NCBI GenBank assembly: GCA_030035585.1
Contig: CM057462.1
Coordinates: 120,957,234 to 121,021,233, forward strand
Direction of reading: 5' to 3'
DNA length: 64,000 bases
Origin: Dugong dugon
Lineage: Eukaryota; Chordata; Mammalia; Sirenia; Dugongidae
Numbering within the stretch: the stretch's first letter is position 1; every line of letters begins with the position of its first letter. A program made the position numbers and the translations under genes. The notes beneath the pieces were generated by a model. The model had not been told where the DNA came from and did not search any database. It saw nothing but the letters and a program-made list of their open reading frames with translations. Of the stretch, positions 47,412-58,160 are shown in pieces.

Positions 47412-48584
47412 TGATCTATTTTATATGTGTTAAGAAGTACTCACTAGTTCCAGAGATCACAGCCTCTACCCCAGTTTGCTTTTTGTATTTTGTACTCTAA
47501 ATTAACTAGAGTTATAGATAGCTATAGGACCTATCGTGAATTTAGACTGTTCTACTTAGAAATATGTGTTAATTTGAAAAAGATAGTAATGAGGTTAGAA
47601 GAAATTCATACTTAGTGCTACCTGATCCTAGTATTGGCTTACAAAATATTGCCTCCGTAGTCCTCAGCAATTCACAATCACCTGACCATGGTTTACGTGT
47701 GGAACATGAGTTTTACTATTGTATCTCACAAAGGCATTGGAGAACTTGTTATTGTTTGCTTAGAAAGTATTTTGTATATAAAAAGCACCTCAGGAAAGCA
47801 TTATAATATCTTTGCAATTAGCATGTTTAAAAGTTTGATAAATTTTCATTGTTCAAGGTTTTGAAACTATCTTTCTGAATATTACAGTGTTTATAATATA
47901 TTGTTTTCCAGGCCATTTAGATTCTAAGTTTGGACCCAAGTACAATTTGTAGATGTAATTTTTTGCTTTTAGTTACTGCTGCTATTCTGCCAGAATACTT
48001 CTTTTTTTTTTTTTTCCCCACTCTGAACTTTGGTAGCCTTGGTACAGCTCTCAGGTGAGAATCTCATTTTAAAATGCTTCTCTTCACGACTCAGAGACTG
48101 AAACTGGTTCACTTTAGCATGTGGCCTTTTTTTTAATGTAAGACTTGCCAATGAGTCTTGAAAAATTTACATTTCTATCTCAATTTGAGTCTGAATTGTT
48201 TTTGAAAATTCTTAATTTACAAATCAGTGAACATGTCAGTCACCAAAAATTGTTGAGCACTGGTACCTGTGCTGCTCTTAAAATTTGTCCTTGCTGATCA
48301 CTGTATATTTTTAACATAATATTCTTCTTTGTATAGATGTGGAATATTTAAATTTTAATTAAATTTATTTTCTTTTAAACTTCCTGAAACAATTATTTTG
48401 AATCATCATTGAAGAATAAGCAATATAAGTCTATGTGATGATACTTGAAAAATGTAAAAGCAAATAAAGAATGGAAATACCCTAATTATTTTTACATATA
48501 CCTTAGATTTTATCCAGAGGCTAGGGTTTCCATTTTCATTGCCTCAATTATTCATTGTGTAATACTGATAATTTTCTGTTTGAA

Positions 48585-48835
48585 TCTCCAACCCAGTTTC
48601 TTAAGCTCCAAACCCAAGTATCTGATTGTCTATTGAACATTCACGCTTGGTTGTCAATCATGCATGTCAAATTTATCATTCTAAAATTTAATTTATCATA
48701 GTTCCCTCACCCTCCAAACTTCTTCCTATGCCAGTATTCTCTTAGTAAAAGATGCCAGTATCCATCTAATTGTTCATCCCAAAGTCAGCCATGACCTCTT
48801 GTCTTTCCAGTTTTTTTATTTGACTATAGGTGGTT
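48585..48835 (+). repeat. L2 fragment, sense
   Basis: CTCCAAACCCAAGTATCTGA, ATGCATGTCAAATTTATCAT and AAAGTCAGCCATGACCTCTT fit the L2 body. Confidence 0.5.
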
Positions 48836-48839
48836 CCTT

Positions 48840-49560
48840 TCACCAAAAGGAGGAAAACAGGAGGAAGAGCAAGTTGTAATGGAGTTGAGGGGAGAGATGA
48901 TAAGTTCAAACTGAACATGACTTTGAGTCATGTATATGTTGGTAGGAGTATCCACTAGAAATTGTATTTGTACCTCACCAGATAGGTATGAACTAAATTG
49001 TAGATTTGGGAGTCATCAACTTGAAGTGGAAGTTGAAACTATGATATAGAATGAAATTGCACTTGGAGAATATATGGAGTATGAAAAGAGGACTAAATGA
49101 AAAAAGAAGAAGAGAAAGAGGGGATGGAAACATGAAGCTCTGGGAAATGCCATCATTTAAGGAGTAGGCAGAGAAAGAGGAGCATGCCAAGGACACTGAG
49201 GTCAGAGAATCCACAGGCAAACCTGAAGAGTCTTTGAAATGGATGGGAAAATAGTTTAATGAAATGAGGATTGAAAACCACCCTTTAGGTTTGTCAGTGG
49301 GTAGATCATTAGTGACTTAAAGAGTTAAGTGGAATCCAAATGGTTGAGAAGTAACTAATAGATGAGGAAATAGAGACTGAGAGGAAAGACTACTACTCTT
49401 GAGATAGAAGTTTGGCTTTGAAAGGAACAGAAGACATTAGGGAATATTTCTTTAAGATGACAGCCACTTGGGCATATTCATGTATCTGAAGAGAGAAAGA
49501 GGGTGAAGATACAAGAAACTGGAGAAAAATTTGATGGAACAGAGTCTCTGAGAAGGTGGT
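48840..49560 (-). repeat. L2 LINE, antisense
   Basis: TAGATTTGGGAGTCATCAAC, AGTGGAAGTTGAAACTATGA and GAGTAGGCAGAGAAAGAGGA match the reversed L2 body. It meets the preceding L2 piece head to head. Confidence 0.6.
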
Positions 49561-49999
49561 GAGAATGATATTCAGAGATAGAAGGAGGAAATACTGCTTC
49601 CAAGATGGGGAAGTAGGGGCTACAGATGCAGATAAGCTTTTATCTAAGCAGGAAATCCAGGGAGTGTCAGTTCTCTATATAATATATGAGGCAAGATCAT
49701 TTGTTGAAAAGGAAAGTTTGAATGTAAATACATATAATTCATTATCTTCACTGTACAAGCATCAAATTGTATTTTTTAAAAACTTTTAAGAAATATCTAA
49801 ACTAATAAGCTAAATTGTCTGAAGGATATTTTGATATTTCATGCTTTTTAAAATCATTTTTACCTCGTTCATAAATAATTGCTCTTTCTAACAATAGACA
49901 GTTTTTAAGTGAAAAGCTGAACGTATCTCTTAATTTTGAGAACTTTTTGTTTCTCTGGTGTACTGAACTGGGTATTGTGGGAGAGAAAACGGGTCTGGA

Positions 50000-50026
50000 G
50001 TATTTATTTATTTATTTATTTATTTG
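50000..50026. repeat. (TTTA)n microsatellite
   Basis: About six units of TATT/TTTA starting near 50000. Confidence 0.9.
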
Positions 50027-50656
50027 CTTTTAATTTTAAGAACTTGAAGTTTATAAGATAAAAATATTTATTTATAGAAAATCCTATTTCTGAAATGTTA
50101 CAATAATGTTTGGGAGAAGACTAATGATTCACCACTACATCTGCCTTCCAGTCTGTGGGAATGAGAGAAGTGGAGGGCAAACAGTTTCCTTTTAAGCAAG
50201 CAACCCAGAAGTTGCTTAAGTCGCTTCTGCTGTCAGTGCTCTGGCAAGAACTTGGTCACATGACCACACCAAAATGCAAGAGAGGCTAAAACTTACTATG
50301 GAAGAGGAGAAGAATGGATTTTGGAAGTAACTCTTAGTCTGCCAAAGCAGGTTAGATTTAAAGCTACGGGCCAAAAATATATTTGAGGATTATCTGTAGA
50401 TGTTCTTTGCTTGAAGTACTAAAGTATATCAAGAATAAAGGAACTAGGAGTTGGCTACCTAGAGAATTTGGGTTAAATTTGCCACCCTGCATGCTTATTC
50501 ACTTATTACTTTTAATTCCTATAGTAGGCATTTAAATTGTCAGAGTGGTCTGCATTGTAGCTCTGTAGAAACTTCTAATACTGCAGCCTCTTTTAATACC
50601 CTAGTTTCCTACATTTAAGTGAAATCTTTTTAATGTCTTGAATCATGCTCACTTGG

Positions 50657-50660
50657 TGTG

Positions 50661-50690
<30 letters not shown>
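50657..50690. repeat. (CA)n microsatellite
   Basis: GTGTGCACACACACACACAC continues for about 15 CA units. Confidence 0.95.
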
Positions 50691-50692
<2 letters not shown>

Positions 50693-50720
50693 AAATGGTA
50701 GGAGAGATAGTGAGTTTACC

Positions 50721-50836
50721 TATCTAAGGTCATTTTTGCTTTCTACTTGATTTTTTTGTTTGCTTTAACAAGAGAAGGAGAAAAGACTTAAGTTTAGTCC
50801 TGCTTTATATTCTTTTCAAATAATTATTTCACAAAG
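50721..50836 (+). repeat. 116-bp direct repeat, copy 1
   Basis: Begins TATCTAAGGTCATTTTTGCT and ends AATAATTATTTCACAAAG. Copy 2 at 53023-53138 differs at one base (ATTATTTC against ATTACTTC). It is not part of any repeat family I recognise and lies just after the (CA)n tract. Confidence 0.95.
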
Positions 50837-51235
50837 TAATTCTATCTGATACTCTAATCAGATAAAGGTATAAGAAGCAGAGCACCTCTTCAGAGCTTCA
50901 GAGGCAACCTACTGTGGTCTAGAGCCTGTTTGAAATTGGATAGACATGGAATCAGAAGCCTTCCAATCTATCATCACTCAGTTCAGTGAGCCAAAGATTT
51001 CATGGAAATTGGGACATGGGAGAGAGAGATACACAGGTGTTTTTTGTTTTTTTAAATGAGCTGGATACTACTTGGCATAAATGACAATAAACCACTTTTT
51101 AGAAAGTGGCATAGACCAGCAAATCTAAGTCAGACCATCCAGTAAAATTCAGAAATAATGTAATGGTGGTTGAAATGGGGTTTACTGAGTCTTAAGTGCA
51201 AACTGAGGTGTTTTCACTTTTTTAAAAATATATAT

Positions 51236-51415
51236 GCGGAGCCTTGGTGGCAAACTGGTTAAGAGGTTGGCTGCTAACAAAAAGAAGGTCAGCAGTTCAA
51301 ATCCACTAGCTGCTCCTTGGAAACCCTATGGGGCAGTTCTACTTTGTCCTTGTAGGGTCGCTATGAGTTGGAATCGACACCACGGCAAGTTTTTTGGTTC
51401 TTTTTTTTTTTTTTT
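51236..51415 (+). repeat. AfroSINE, full-length, sense
   Basis: The head GCGGAGCCTTGGTGGCAAAC, then GAGGTTGGCTGCTAACAAAA, CCTATGGGGCAGTTCTACTT, GTCGCTATGAGTTGGAATCG and a T15 tail. Confidence 0.93.
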
Positions 51416-51589
51416 GAGATACATAACCTGAGAGAATTTGGGAGAACTCTAAAAGACTACTAAGATGCTTCATGAAGAAATTTTACTGCCTCTGTCTTCA
51501 TCTCCACTAGAACTGTGCCTTTAATATGCATGTAAATCCCAAAAGTTCAGGCTTACCATAGTTCCAGTAACTATGCCAGTAGTTTGTAT

Positions 51590-52640
51590 AGCACTACACT
51601 GTGTGCTATGGAGGACGCAAATGCATACCATGATCCCTTCCTTTGAGAAGTTCTCACTGTAGTTGGGGAAGCAGAACGTAACACATTTTTTTAAAAAGTA
51701 CATAAAGCAAGTTATGCAGATAAAGATATATATACTTAGCTATACATACCCAAAGTCTTAAGAGCTAGCTGTTACAAGGCTGTATATATCTAATTTATAT
51801 GAGTTCAAAGAAGATAAGGGTGACTTTAGGCCAGAGCAGTCGTTGGAAGGATGTTCTTTGTATAACTAGATTGGCAGAAGGAAGGCAATTTCAGAGGAGG
51901 AAAATGTAGTCAGCAAAGGTGTGCAGATTTGAGGATACACATGACATGCTTAAGAAATTACAGAACAGATTTATCTGGTGAAGATATAAGTTACACATAG
52001 AGAATAGGCTAGACTTGCAGATTGAGGTCAGGCTGTGAAGCATTCTGTAAAGCTTGGATAAAGAGTTGGGAATTTTTTTTTTTTTTCCTGAGTAGGGAAT
52101 GTTAAAAGTAGACTAATCTAGTAACTGTACCCAGCAGATCGAAAGGAAGGAAAGGGAGCCCAATTAGGAAGCTATTGTAAAATTCTGGACATGACATGAT
52201 GAGATCTGATGGAAGTAAAATTGAAAAGGAAAAGATGGATTGGGAAGGCATTACTAAGGAAAGACAATACCTCAAGGATGTGAGGTGAGGGAAGAGAATG
52301 ATTAAGAAACGTTCTGAGATGGGGTCTGGTTACAAGGGGCAAGATAATCGCATTGCCAGAAATACTGAATATGAGGTAGCACTGGTCATTCAAATGAAAA
52401 TTCAAGTAGAATATAGATAAGAAATGATAGATCTGAGGATACAGATTTGGAAGTCCTTTGCCTAGAAATTATAAAAGAAGCCAAGGAGTGTGAATAAGTG
52501 GGCTAAGGAAGATGAGCAAAGAGAAGATAGCTGAGATGAGTTTCCATACTTCGTGGAAGGACCAGAATGTATGTGCCGTCAAAGAAGATAATGATAGTAC
52601 GTTCAGAAAGGTATAGAGAATCAACATAGATTTTTCTGAA
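51590..52640 (-). repeat. L2 LINE, antisense
   Basis: ATACCATGATCCCTTCCTTT, GAGGTCAGGCTGTGAAGCAT, CCCAATTAGGAAGCTATTGT and ACAGATTTGGAAGTCCTTTG follow the reversed L2 order. Confidence 0.65.
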
Positions 52641-53022
52641 AGAGCCTTCTAATTTGATACAATTTTATAGATTAGAAAAGTGAGGCCTGGAGGCCTTAAA
52701 GACTTATTTAAAATAGAGCCAAACCTGGTTCTAGAAACTCAGTCACCTTAACTTGGAACTAGTGCTCTTTCTACTCTTTCATACTACTTCTTTACACAAA
52801 TAACAGGTGGTATTTGTAGATATCTCAGTGCACCAGCTGAAGCCCCCAGGTTTGTTCTGTGGTATCTCTGTCATATCATCTCAAATAGATATTACCTACT
52901 ATTAAAATGCCTGGGACAATAAGTATTCAGTAAAGTGAAGCTGATTAATTTGACAGGTTGTTGTGTTTCTTCTAATTAGTTCATTCAGATGCATTTGGAG
53001 AGGAGGGCATGCAAGTCATAAG

Positions 53023-53138
53023 TATCTAAGGTCATTTTTGCTTTCTACTTGATTTTTTTGTTTGCTTTAACAAGAGAAGGAGAAAAGACTTAAGTTTAGT
53101 CCTGCTTTATATTCTTTTCAAATAATTACTTCACAAAG
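53023..53138 (+). repeat. 116-bp direct repeat, copy 2
   Basis: 115 of 116 bases are identical to 50721-50836 in the same orientation, 2.3 kb away and about 350 bp upstream of exon 5. Confidence 0.95.
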
Positions 53139-53491
53139 AATGTCTTTATGTAGCCTTATTTTTTATTTAATTTCCTTTGGTAAGAGGATAGAAAATATAA
53201 ACATACAAATTCAACATAAGCCAATACTTATTTTCAAAGACAAATTATTATCTAGTATATTCCCCTTCATATAGTAAAAGAATTCTTATAAAGCAAAGTT
53301 GGGAGAAAAATCCATGTTTAATATTCCTCAGTATCTCAAGTGAGTTGTCTTAACCAGCGTATCTCTTTCAAAAATGTACTGTCTCCTTCCACCCACTCCT
53401 ACCCATTTATTTAATAACTTACCACATTAAGATGTTTGACAGGTAAGACTTGGGTTTATAGCTCACCTGTGTTGCTTTGTCTTTCTTCCAG

Positions 53492-53589
53492 ACCTTTGAT
53501 GAATGTGTAGCTGAGGGTGGCTCAGACTGTGCTCCAGAGAAGCTCTGGCTTCAAATCCCATTCTTCTGTGGCCACAGCTCGGAATGCTG
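53492..53589 (+). CDS. HS2ST1: HS2ST1 exon 5 (residues 197-229)
   Basis: A 98-bp exon follows CTTTCTTCCAG and precedes GTAGGG. It starts in phase 0 at Thr197 and ends with two bases of Trp229 (phase 2). It encodes the cysteine-rich loop TFDECVAEGGSDCAPEK followed by LWLQIPFFCGHSSECW. Cys201, Cys209, Cys222 and Cys228 are the four cysteines that form the two intramolecular disulfides known in this enzyme. All four are present. Confidence 0.97.
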
Positions 53590-53685
53590 GTAGGGAGATA
53601 AAAGTTAGCTTAAATTGATAATCTGCTTTATTATGTCTATAATCTGTGTTTAATAGATATGAATGCGTTAGTCAAGGGTTCTTCT

Positions 53686-53768
53686 TGTTAGTTGCCATCA
53701 AGTCGACTCTGACTCATGGTGACCTTGTGTATAACAGAACAAAACATTGCTTGGTCCTGTGGCATAAG
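53686..53768 (-). repeat. RTE (BovB-like) 3' end fragment, antisense
   Basis: GTTGCCATCAAGTCGACTCT, GACTCATGGTGACCTTGTGT and TAACAGAACAAAACATTGCT match the start of the element at 62359. Confidence 0.65.
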
Positions 53769-54461
53769 GAAATCAGTGAAAGACCAAACGAAAAATAACA
53801 CGTAATTAATTAATGTCTAGTTTTGTGTTTACCTTTAAATATGTTAAAAAAAAGATCCCTCATATAAAATATCCTTGCACTGTTTTCTCAGATGCTGGAT
53901 TTTGAATTTTTTTGTTTTTGGTATTAGATGTTTTTCTGTATTCCAGCAGAGCTCTTAATTAGAGGTCAGGGGTCATTTCGTAAACTTCATTTTCTCCTAA
54001 GCTTACTCTTTTAGCCATTCATATTAGATGAAGAGAAGGCTTAGTGGGTAAATTATTTCCCTGGTTTTACTATTAAACTGTATTTGACTTTGAGAGAAGC
54101 CAAGGTTATGGTTTTAGTCTGCTAATAAATGTGAGGTGGAAATTAAAGATATTTTATCTTTAATAAAAAATTTATTTCCTCAGAATATGCCCAGTGTTTA
54201 GTTTTTGAAAATAATGGTACGCATTTATTTGTTCTATTCAGTCATTTTAATAGGAAAGAAAGGTTAAAAAGAATACGTTCAAAGTTAGTATCTTCCTTAA
54301 AACCATTGTCAGACCTTCTGTTCATTACTTGAGGTATATTATTGAATTACTGTGAACTTTAAGGCCTTACTGAATAGATTGTATCAAAGCATCATAATTG
54401 CATCAGAAGAATTGGAAGCATAGAAAGAATGTCTTCTCAATTTTTCATAATTTCCTTAGAA

Positions 54462-54705
54462 CAGGGATTGGCAAGCTATAACCCAGGAACCAAATCTGGC
54501 CCATCACTTGTTTTTATAAATAAAGTTTTATTGAGACAGAGCCACATCCCTTTTTTTCTTTCTTTTTTTTTTTTACTTACTGTTGTCTATGGCTGTTTTC
54601 ATGTAACAACAGCAGAGTTGAGTAATTGTGACCAAGACCATGAGGCCTGCAAAGCTTAACATATATATCCTCTGGCCCTTCACAGAAAAAGTTTGCCAGC
54701 CCCTG
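54462..54705. mobile_element. hAT-type non-autonomous element with perfect 8-bp target duplication
   Basis: Ends CAGGGATTGGCAAGCTATAA and GTTTGCCAGCCCCTG are inverted repeats. The interior AATAAAGTTTTATTGAGACA and TTGTCTATGGCTGTTTTCAT is the common MER/Charlie-like sequence. CCTTAGAA flanks it at 54454-54461 and 54706-54713, the 8 bp expected for hAT. Confidence 0.88.
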
Positions 54706-54784
54706 CCTTAGAATAATAGTTATTGCCTTATTGGACATTATTGAGGAGATTTTAATTGAACTTCTTTAGTACATTTCATAAACT

Positions 54785-54945
54785 CATAGAGCTGGGAGGG
54801 AGGGACCTTAGAAATCAACTGGTTCACCCCCACCCCTCCTCCCCCCACCCCAGCTGAGAAAACTAAAAATTAGGGAGGTTAAGTCACCAGCTCAAGATCA
54901 CACTGCTACTTAAGGGCAGAGCTGGAATTAGGATTAGAGAATATT
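54785..54945 (-). repeat. MIR-like ancient SINE, antisense
   Basis: GAGCTGGGAGGGAGGGACCT, GAGGTTAAGTCACCAGCTCA and GGGCAGAGCTGGAATTAGGA resemble reversed MIR-group sequence. A C-rich insertion sits in the middle. Confidence 0.6.
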
Positions 54946-55486
54946 GGTGCTAAAAAGAACCCAAAAGTATAGTTTGTTTGGGGCCAGATCTCTGTTAATA
55001 GCCATTGGCTCACAATGTTTTTTGTTTTTTTTTTTTTTTTTTTTAATTCTTATCAGAGCCATTTCTTACCTATTTTCTCTTCTTCAAAATTTCAGAAGAA
55101 AAAAACTAAGCTCACAAATAACCAAAGCTCACAAATTAAGATGAGCACTAAACACAGTTGCTTAGAGCTTACTAGAGAGCTTTTAAAATGAATTCTAGTT
55201 TAGAGGAGTTTTAAAAAGTTAAACTTACCTCAAAGTAAACGGTGTTCATATTAAGGAAGAGTCCTCTAGTAAAGTCTTATTTAACACTGCAGAGGTAGGC
55301 AGAAACTGGAGATAGTGGCAAAGGAAATAAAAAACAGGTGTGCCCCACAAATGACGTTAATAAAAAGGCATTAAGACTGGATGTACATATGCTTGTCTGT
55401 TTTCTCCATAATATACAATGTCAGAGGCATCAGAAACACTTAGCAGATTTCCCAGCCAGGTTTTAATTCCTTTTCTTTGGTTTTAG

Positions 55487-55644
55487 GAACGTGGGAAGCA
55501 GGTGGGCAATGGATCAAGCCAAGTACAACCTAATTAACGAATACTTTCTGGTGGGAGTTACTGAAGAGCTTGAAGATTTTATCATGTTATTGGAAGCGGC
55601 TTTGCCCCGCTTCTTCAGGGGTGCTACAGAGCTCTATCGTACAG
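55487..55644 (+). CDS. HS2ST1: HS2ST1 exon 6 (residues 229-282)
   Basis: The exon follows TTTGGTTTTAG and ends ACAG before GTATAT. It completes Trp229 and ends with the first base of Gly282 (phase 1). It encodes NVGSRWAMDQAKYNLINEYF, then LVGVTEELEDFIMLLEAALP, then RFFRGATELYRT. The central part is the conserved VG(V/I)TE-type helical segment found near the end of the sulfotransferase fold in 2-O- and related uronyl sulfotransferases. The frame is intact. Confidence 0.97.
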
Positions 55645-56490
55645 GTATATGGACGATGGGTTTCTTTTTAAAGCTTTTCTTAACTTTTTCTTCTTCTTGT
55701 TTACAACTTGAAAAATATGTATGAATTGAGGTTTCTTCAGGATAAGATAAGAAATAGCTCCAGAAAGGTAGGCATATTGCCTGTTTGTGCTCACCATTTT
55801 CAACATGAAACAGTACCTGGTATACAGAAGGTGTTCATTTAATATTTGTTAAGTGAACAGACGTGCTGTCAGTGAGAATTAGGAGGCATTATAGGAATAG
55901 TAGAAAGATACAGACTGCAGAATATGTAGGTCTGTTATATTATGTAGCACCTCTAGAAGTATGCTTCAGCAACATCGACAATATTACATATCTGAAAGTG
56001 ACTCTGCTGGTCCAGTCTAATTCTGATTTTTTTTGCTATTCTTTATTGACACAATAATAGGAACTCCTTTCTATGCCCTAGCTTCCAACATAAAATTATA
56101 GAGAATGCTGATTATGAGGTATTAGAATTAAATTTGACAGTAGGTATTTTATCGTATTTTTAAAAATAAGCTAGTGTTAGAGCACCAAATACTTGAGAAT
56201 ACAGTGTGTGAGGTGACAGCCTACACTTTACTGAGTGGTGATCCTTACCTTTACTATTTGACATCTCAGTAAGTCTTTAACAGGTTAAAGGTTTACATTA
56301 TAAGGAATAAATTAAGTTGTAGAGCTCTATTTTTGCCTGAATTTTATTTCTGTAAAACAAGTTATGTTACCTGTCCTTTAGTGTGTCATATTAACTTAAA
56401 CCACCTCTTCAAGGAAAGAGGAATTGAACTTTTGTGTGGTGTTCTCCAAGAATTAATTACCTTTTCTATTCTTTTTTCCTTCGTAAGTAG
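55645..56490 (+). other. HS2ST1: HS2ST1 intron 6
   Basis: A phase 1 intron of 846 bp from donor GTATAT to acceptor AAGTAG. It is AT-rich and no repeat is recognised. The six bases GTAAGT immediately before the terminal AG resemble a 5' splice site. Confidence 0.85.
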
Positions 56491-56717
56491 GAAAGAAATC
56501 TCATCTTAGGAAAACTACAGAGAAGAAACTCCCCACTAAACAAACCATTGCAAAACTGCAGCAATCTGACATTTGGAAAATGGAGAATGAGTTCTATGAA
56601 TTTGCACTAGAGCAGTTTCAATTTATCAGAGCCCATGCTGTTCGAGAAAAAGATGGAGACCTCTACATCCTCACACAAAATTTTTTCTATGAAAAGATTT
56701 ACCCTAAATCGAACTAA
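56491..56717 (+). CDS. HS2ST1: HS2ST1 exon 7, terminal coding part (residues 282-356)
   Basis: The last coding exon follows CTTCGTAAGTAG, completes Gly282 and ends at Asn356 with TAA at 56715-56717. It encodes the basic segment KKSHLRKTTEKK with Arg288, a substrate-contacting residue in the family. Next comes a helix rich in Phe/Glu (MENEFYEFALEQFQFIRAHA) and the C-terminus DGDLYILTQNFFYEKIYPKSN-like tail ending in KSN. The tail takes part in the trimer contacts seen in the known structure. Residue 343 is Thr here; I recall Ala in human. The donor-like GTAAGT lying just before the acceptor AG is unusual. The combined exons 2-7 leave only residues 1-41 and the first base of codon 42 to exon 1. 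Confidence 0.97.
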
Positions 56718-57929
56718 GTACAAGGTGTGACTATTAGATTCTTGAACTAAAACTTTGACCGAGTCTTCACCTTAGTTCTAAGCTCCACAACCTGGATTTC
56801 TTTTAGGTGTGTAAGACAATTTGTATTGACCTGAGTTAGGAAAGACAACGATGTCAAGGAAATGGATACTGGCTGGTGTTTCTGTATTGTAATATGTTTA
56901 AGTTTCAGGGGGTTTTGTTTGTTTGTTTGTTTTTTCTTGTTAAATTTTGGTGGGAGTTATAACCTCTCGCCTGGAAAAAAACCTACACTTCACCTAAAAT
57001 ATAAACGTATAGCAGCTCTAATCAAAAGGCTAAATACAACTTCAGAAAAGTTTCTGATACTCTGTTTTTGATAAAGCATTTTTTTCAGTTGAACCATAAA
57101 GGAAGATGAATCTGTTTGCTACTTCCACCTTCACCTGGAGATTTGGGTTACACATGCCTATTGAATAGTGTTAATAACTGATTGGTAGTCTGTGCTTTGT
57201 TTTTGTAAATCATGTCCCATGAGATTTATTGGAATGTTCAGTCCATTTACTAAGAAATGTTTCTGCTGTAGGTGGGTTTGCCCATATTTATGTAGGTTGT
57301 TTTAATTTTTTTTTTTTTAAATGATCATTAGTGTTAAAAACCAGCTTAAACCGTTACTAATTCTGTAAAAAGATAGTCTAAACATATTTCTCATTCCTAT
57401 CTTCCCAATATCAAAGATTGGGAAGACATTTCAAAGAATGTTGACATTGCCTGAAGTTTTAGTTAAGACTTCCACACATTGATATCAAAAAAGTAATTTT
57501 AGTATTTGTTTCTCCATGTATTATTTGTAATAGCTGTACACCGAAATACCGGTGACTCCATATTATGACTCCATTAGTGAGCTGTGGTATGGGTAGGGTT
57601 TTCCTACATCTTCTGTACTTTTATCTGTAGACTGTTTTTACTAAGATGCTTTATAATGTGTTTTAAAGCATTGCATTTACAAAAAAATGAAAATGCTGTA
57701 TATATTGCAAATTTTATGTATTTAGACCAAAAGGTTACAAATAATTAGACAAAAGTGATTTTGCACCAAATTTATTAAGTCAAGTAAAACCATCAGACCT
57801 ACTGTTCTTGTATTTCTCATTTAACTTTACTGTTAGACATCACTGAAATGAACTTCAATAATCGTTCAATTTTGATACACAATATGTGGTTCATAATTGG
57901 AGGCAGTAGTTACAGTGGAAAGAGTACTG

Positions 57930-58160
57930 GACAAGGCGTCAGAAAACTTGATTTCTGGTTCTGGCTCTGCCACTTATCAGCTGTGTGACCTTGGGCAAGT
58001 CACTTAACCTCTCCTTGCCTCAATTTCCTCATCTTGAAATGAGGATAATAATACCTGCTGTACCTACCTCACAGGGGTGTTGTGAGGATTAAATGAGATG
58101 GCATGTGAAAGCACTTTGAAAACTGTAAAGCGCTGTATATAAATGTAAGGTATTATTATA
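57930..58160 (+). repeat. MIR in the HS2ST1 3'UTR
   Basis: Well preserved: CTTATCAGCTGTGTGACCTT, GGGCAAGTCACTTAACCTCT, GTTGTGAGGATTAAATGAGA and AGCGCTGTATATAAATG. The core domain is unusually intact for its age. Confidence 0.93.

Larger units (their letters stand above)
46672..47450 (-). mobile_element. hAT DNA transposon remnant with transposase C-terminus
   Basis: The terminal inverted repeat CAGTAGTTTTCAAACTTTTA at the left is followed by CCTCAAAGAGCTTTTGTTTA and ATGTGGGTTATATCTATTGA, typical of a mammalian hAT (Arthur1/Tip100-like) element. On the reverse strand a transposase remnant lies at 47109-47411. An AfroSINE at 46839-47000 splits the element. The right boundary is not seen. Confidence 0.7.
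43139..53491 (+). other. HS2ST1: HS2ST1 intron 4
   Basis: A phase 0 intron of about 10.4 kb from donor GTAATA to acceptor TTCCAG. It contains L1M, L2, AfroSINE, MIR and hAT remnants and a 116-bp direct duplication (50721-50836 and 53023-53138). Stretches 45670-46670, 47450-48580 and 49560-50650 contain no element I can name, apart from a (TTTA)n run. The 50140-50360 part looks like an old repeat of unknown family. Confidence 0.85.
53590..55486 (+). other. HS2ST1: HS2ST1 intron 5
   Basis: A phase 2 intron of 1.9 kb from donor GTAGGG to acceptor TTTTAG. It carries an RTE fragment, a hAT element with a perfect 8-bp target duplication, a MIR-like piece, and a 20-base T run at about 55025-55044. 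Nothing is recognised at 53770-54450 or 55050-55480. Confidence 0.85.

Noticed and set aside
50657..50690. Regular spacing that might suggest a CRISPR-like or satellite array
   Set aside because: It is a plain CA microsatellite; no spaced repeats are present anywhere in the window.
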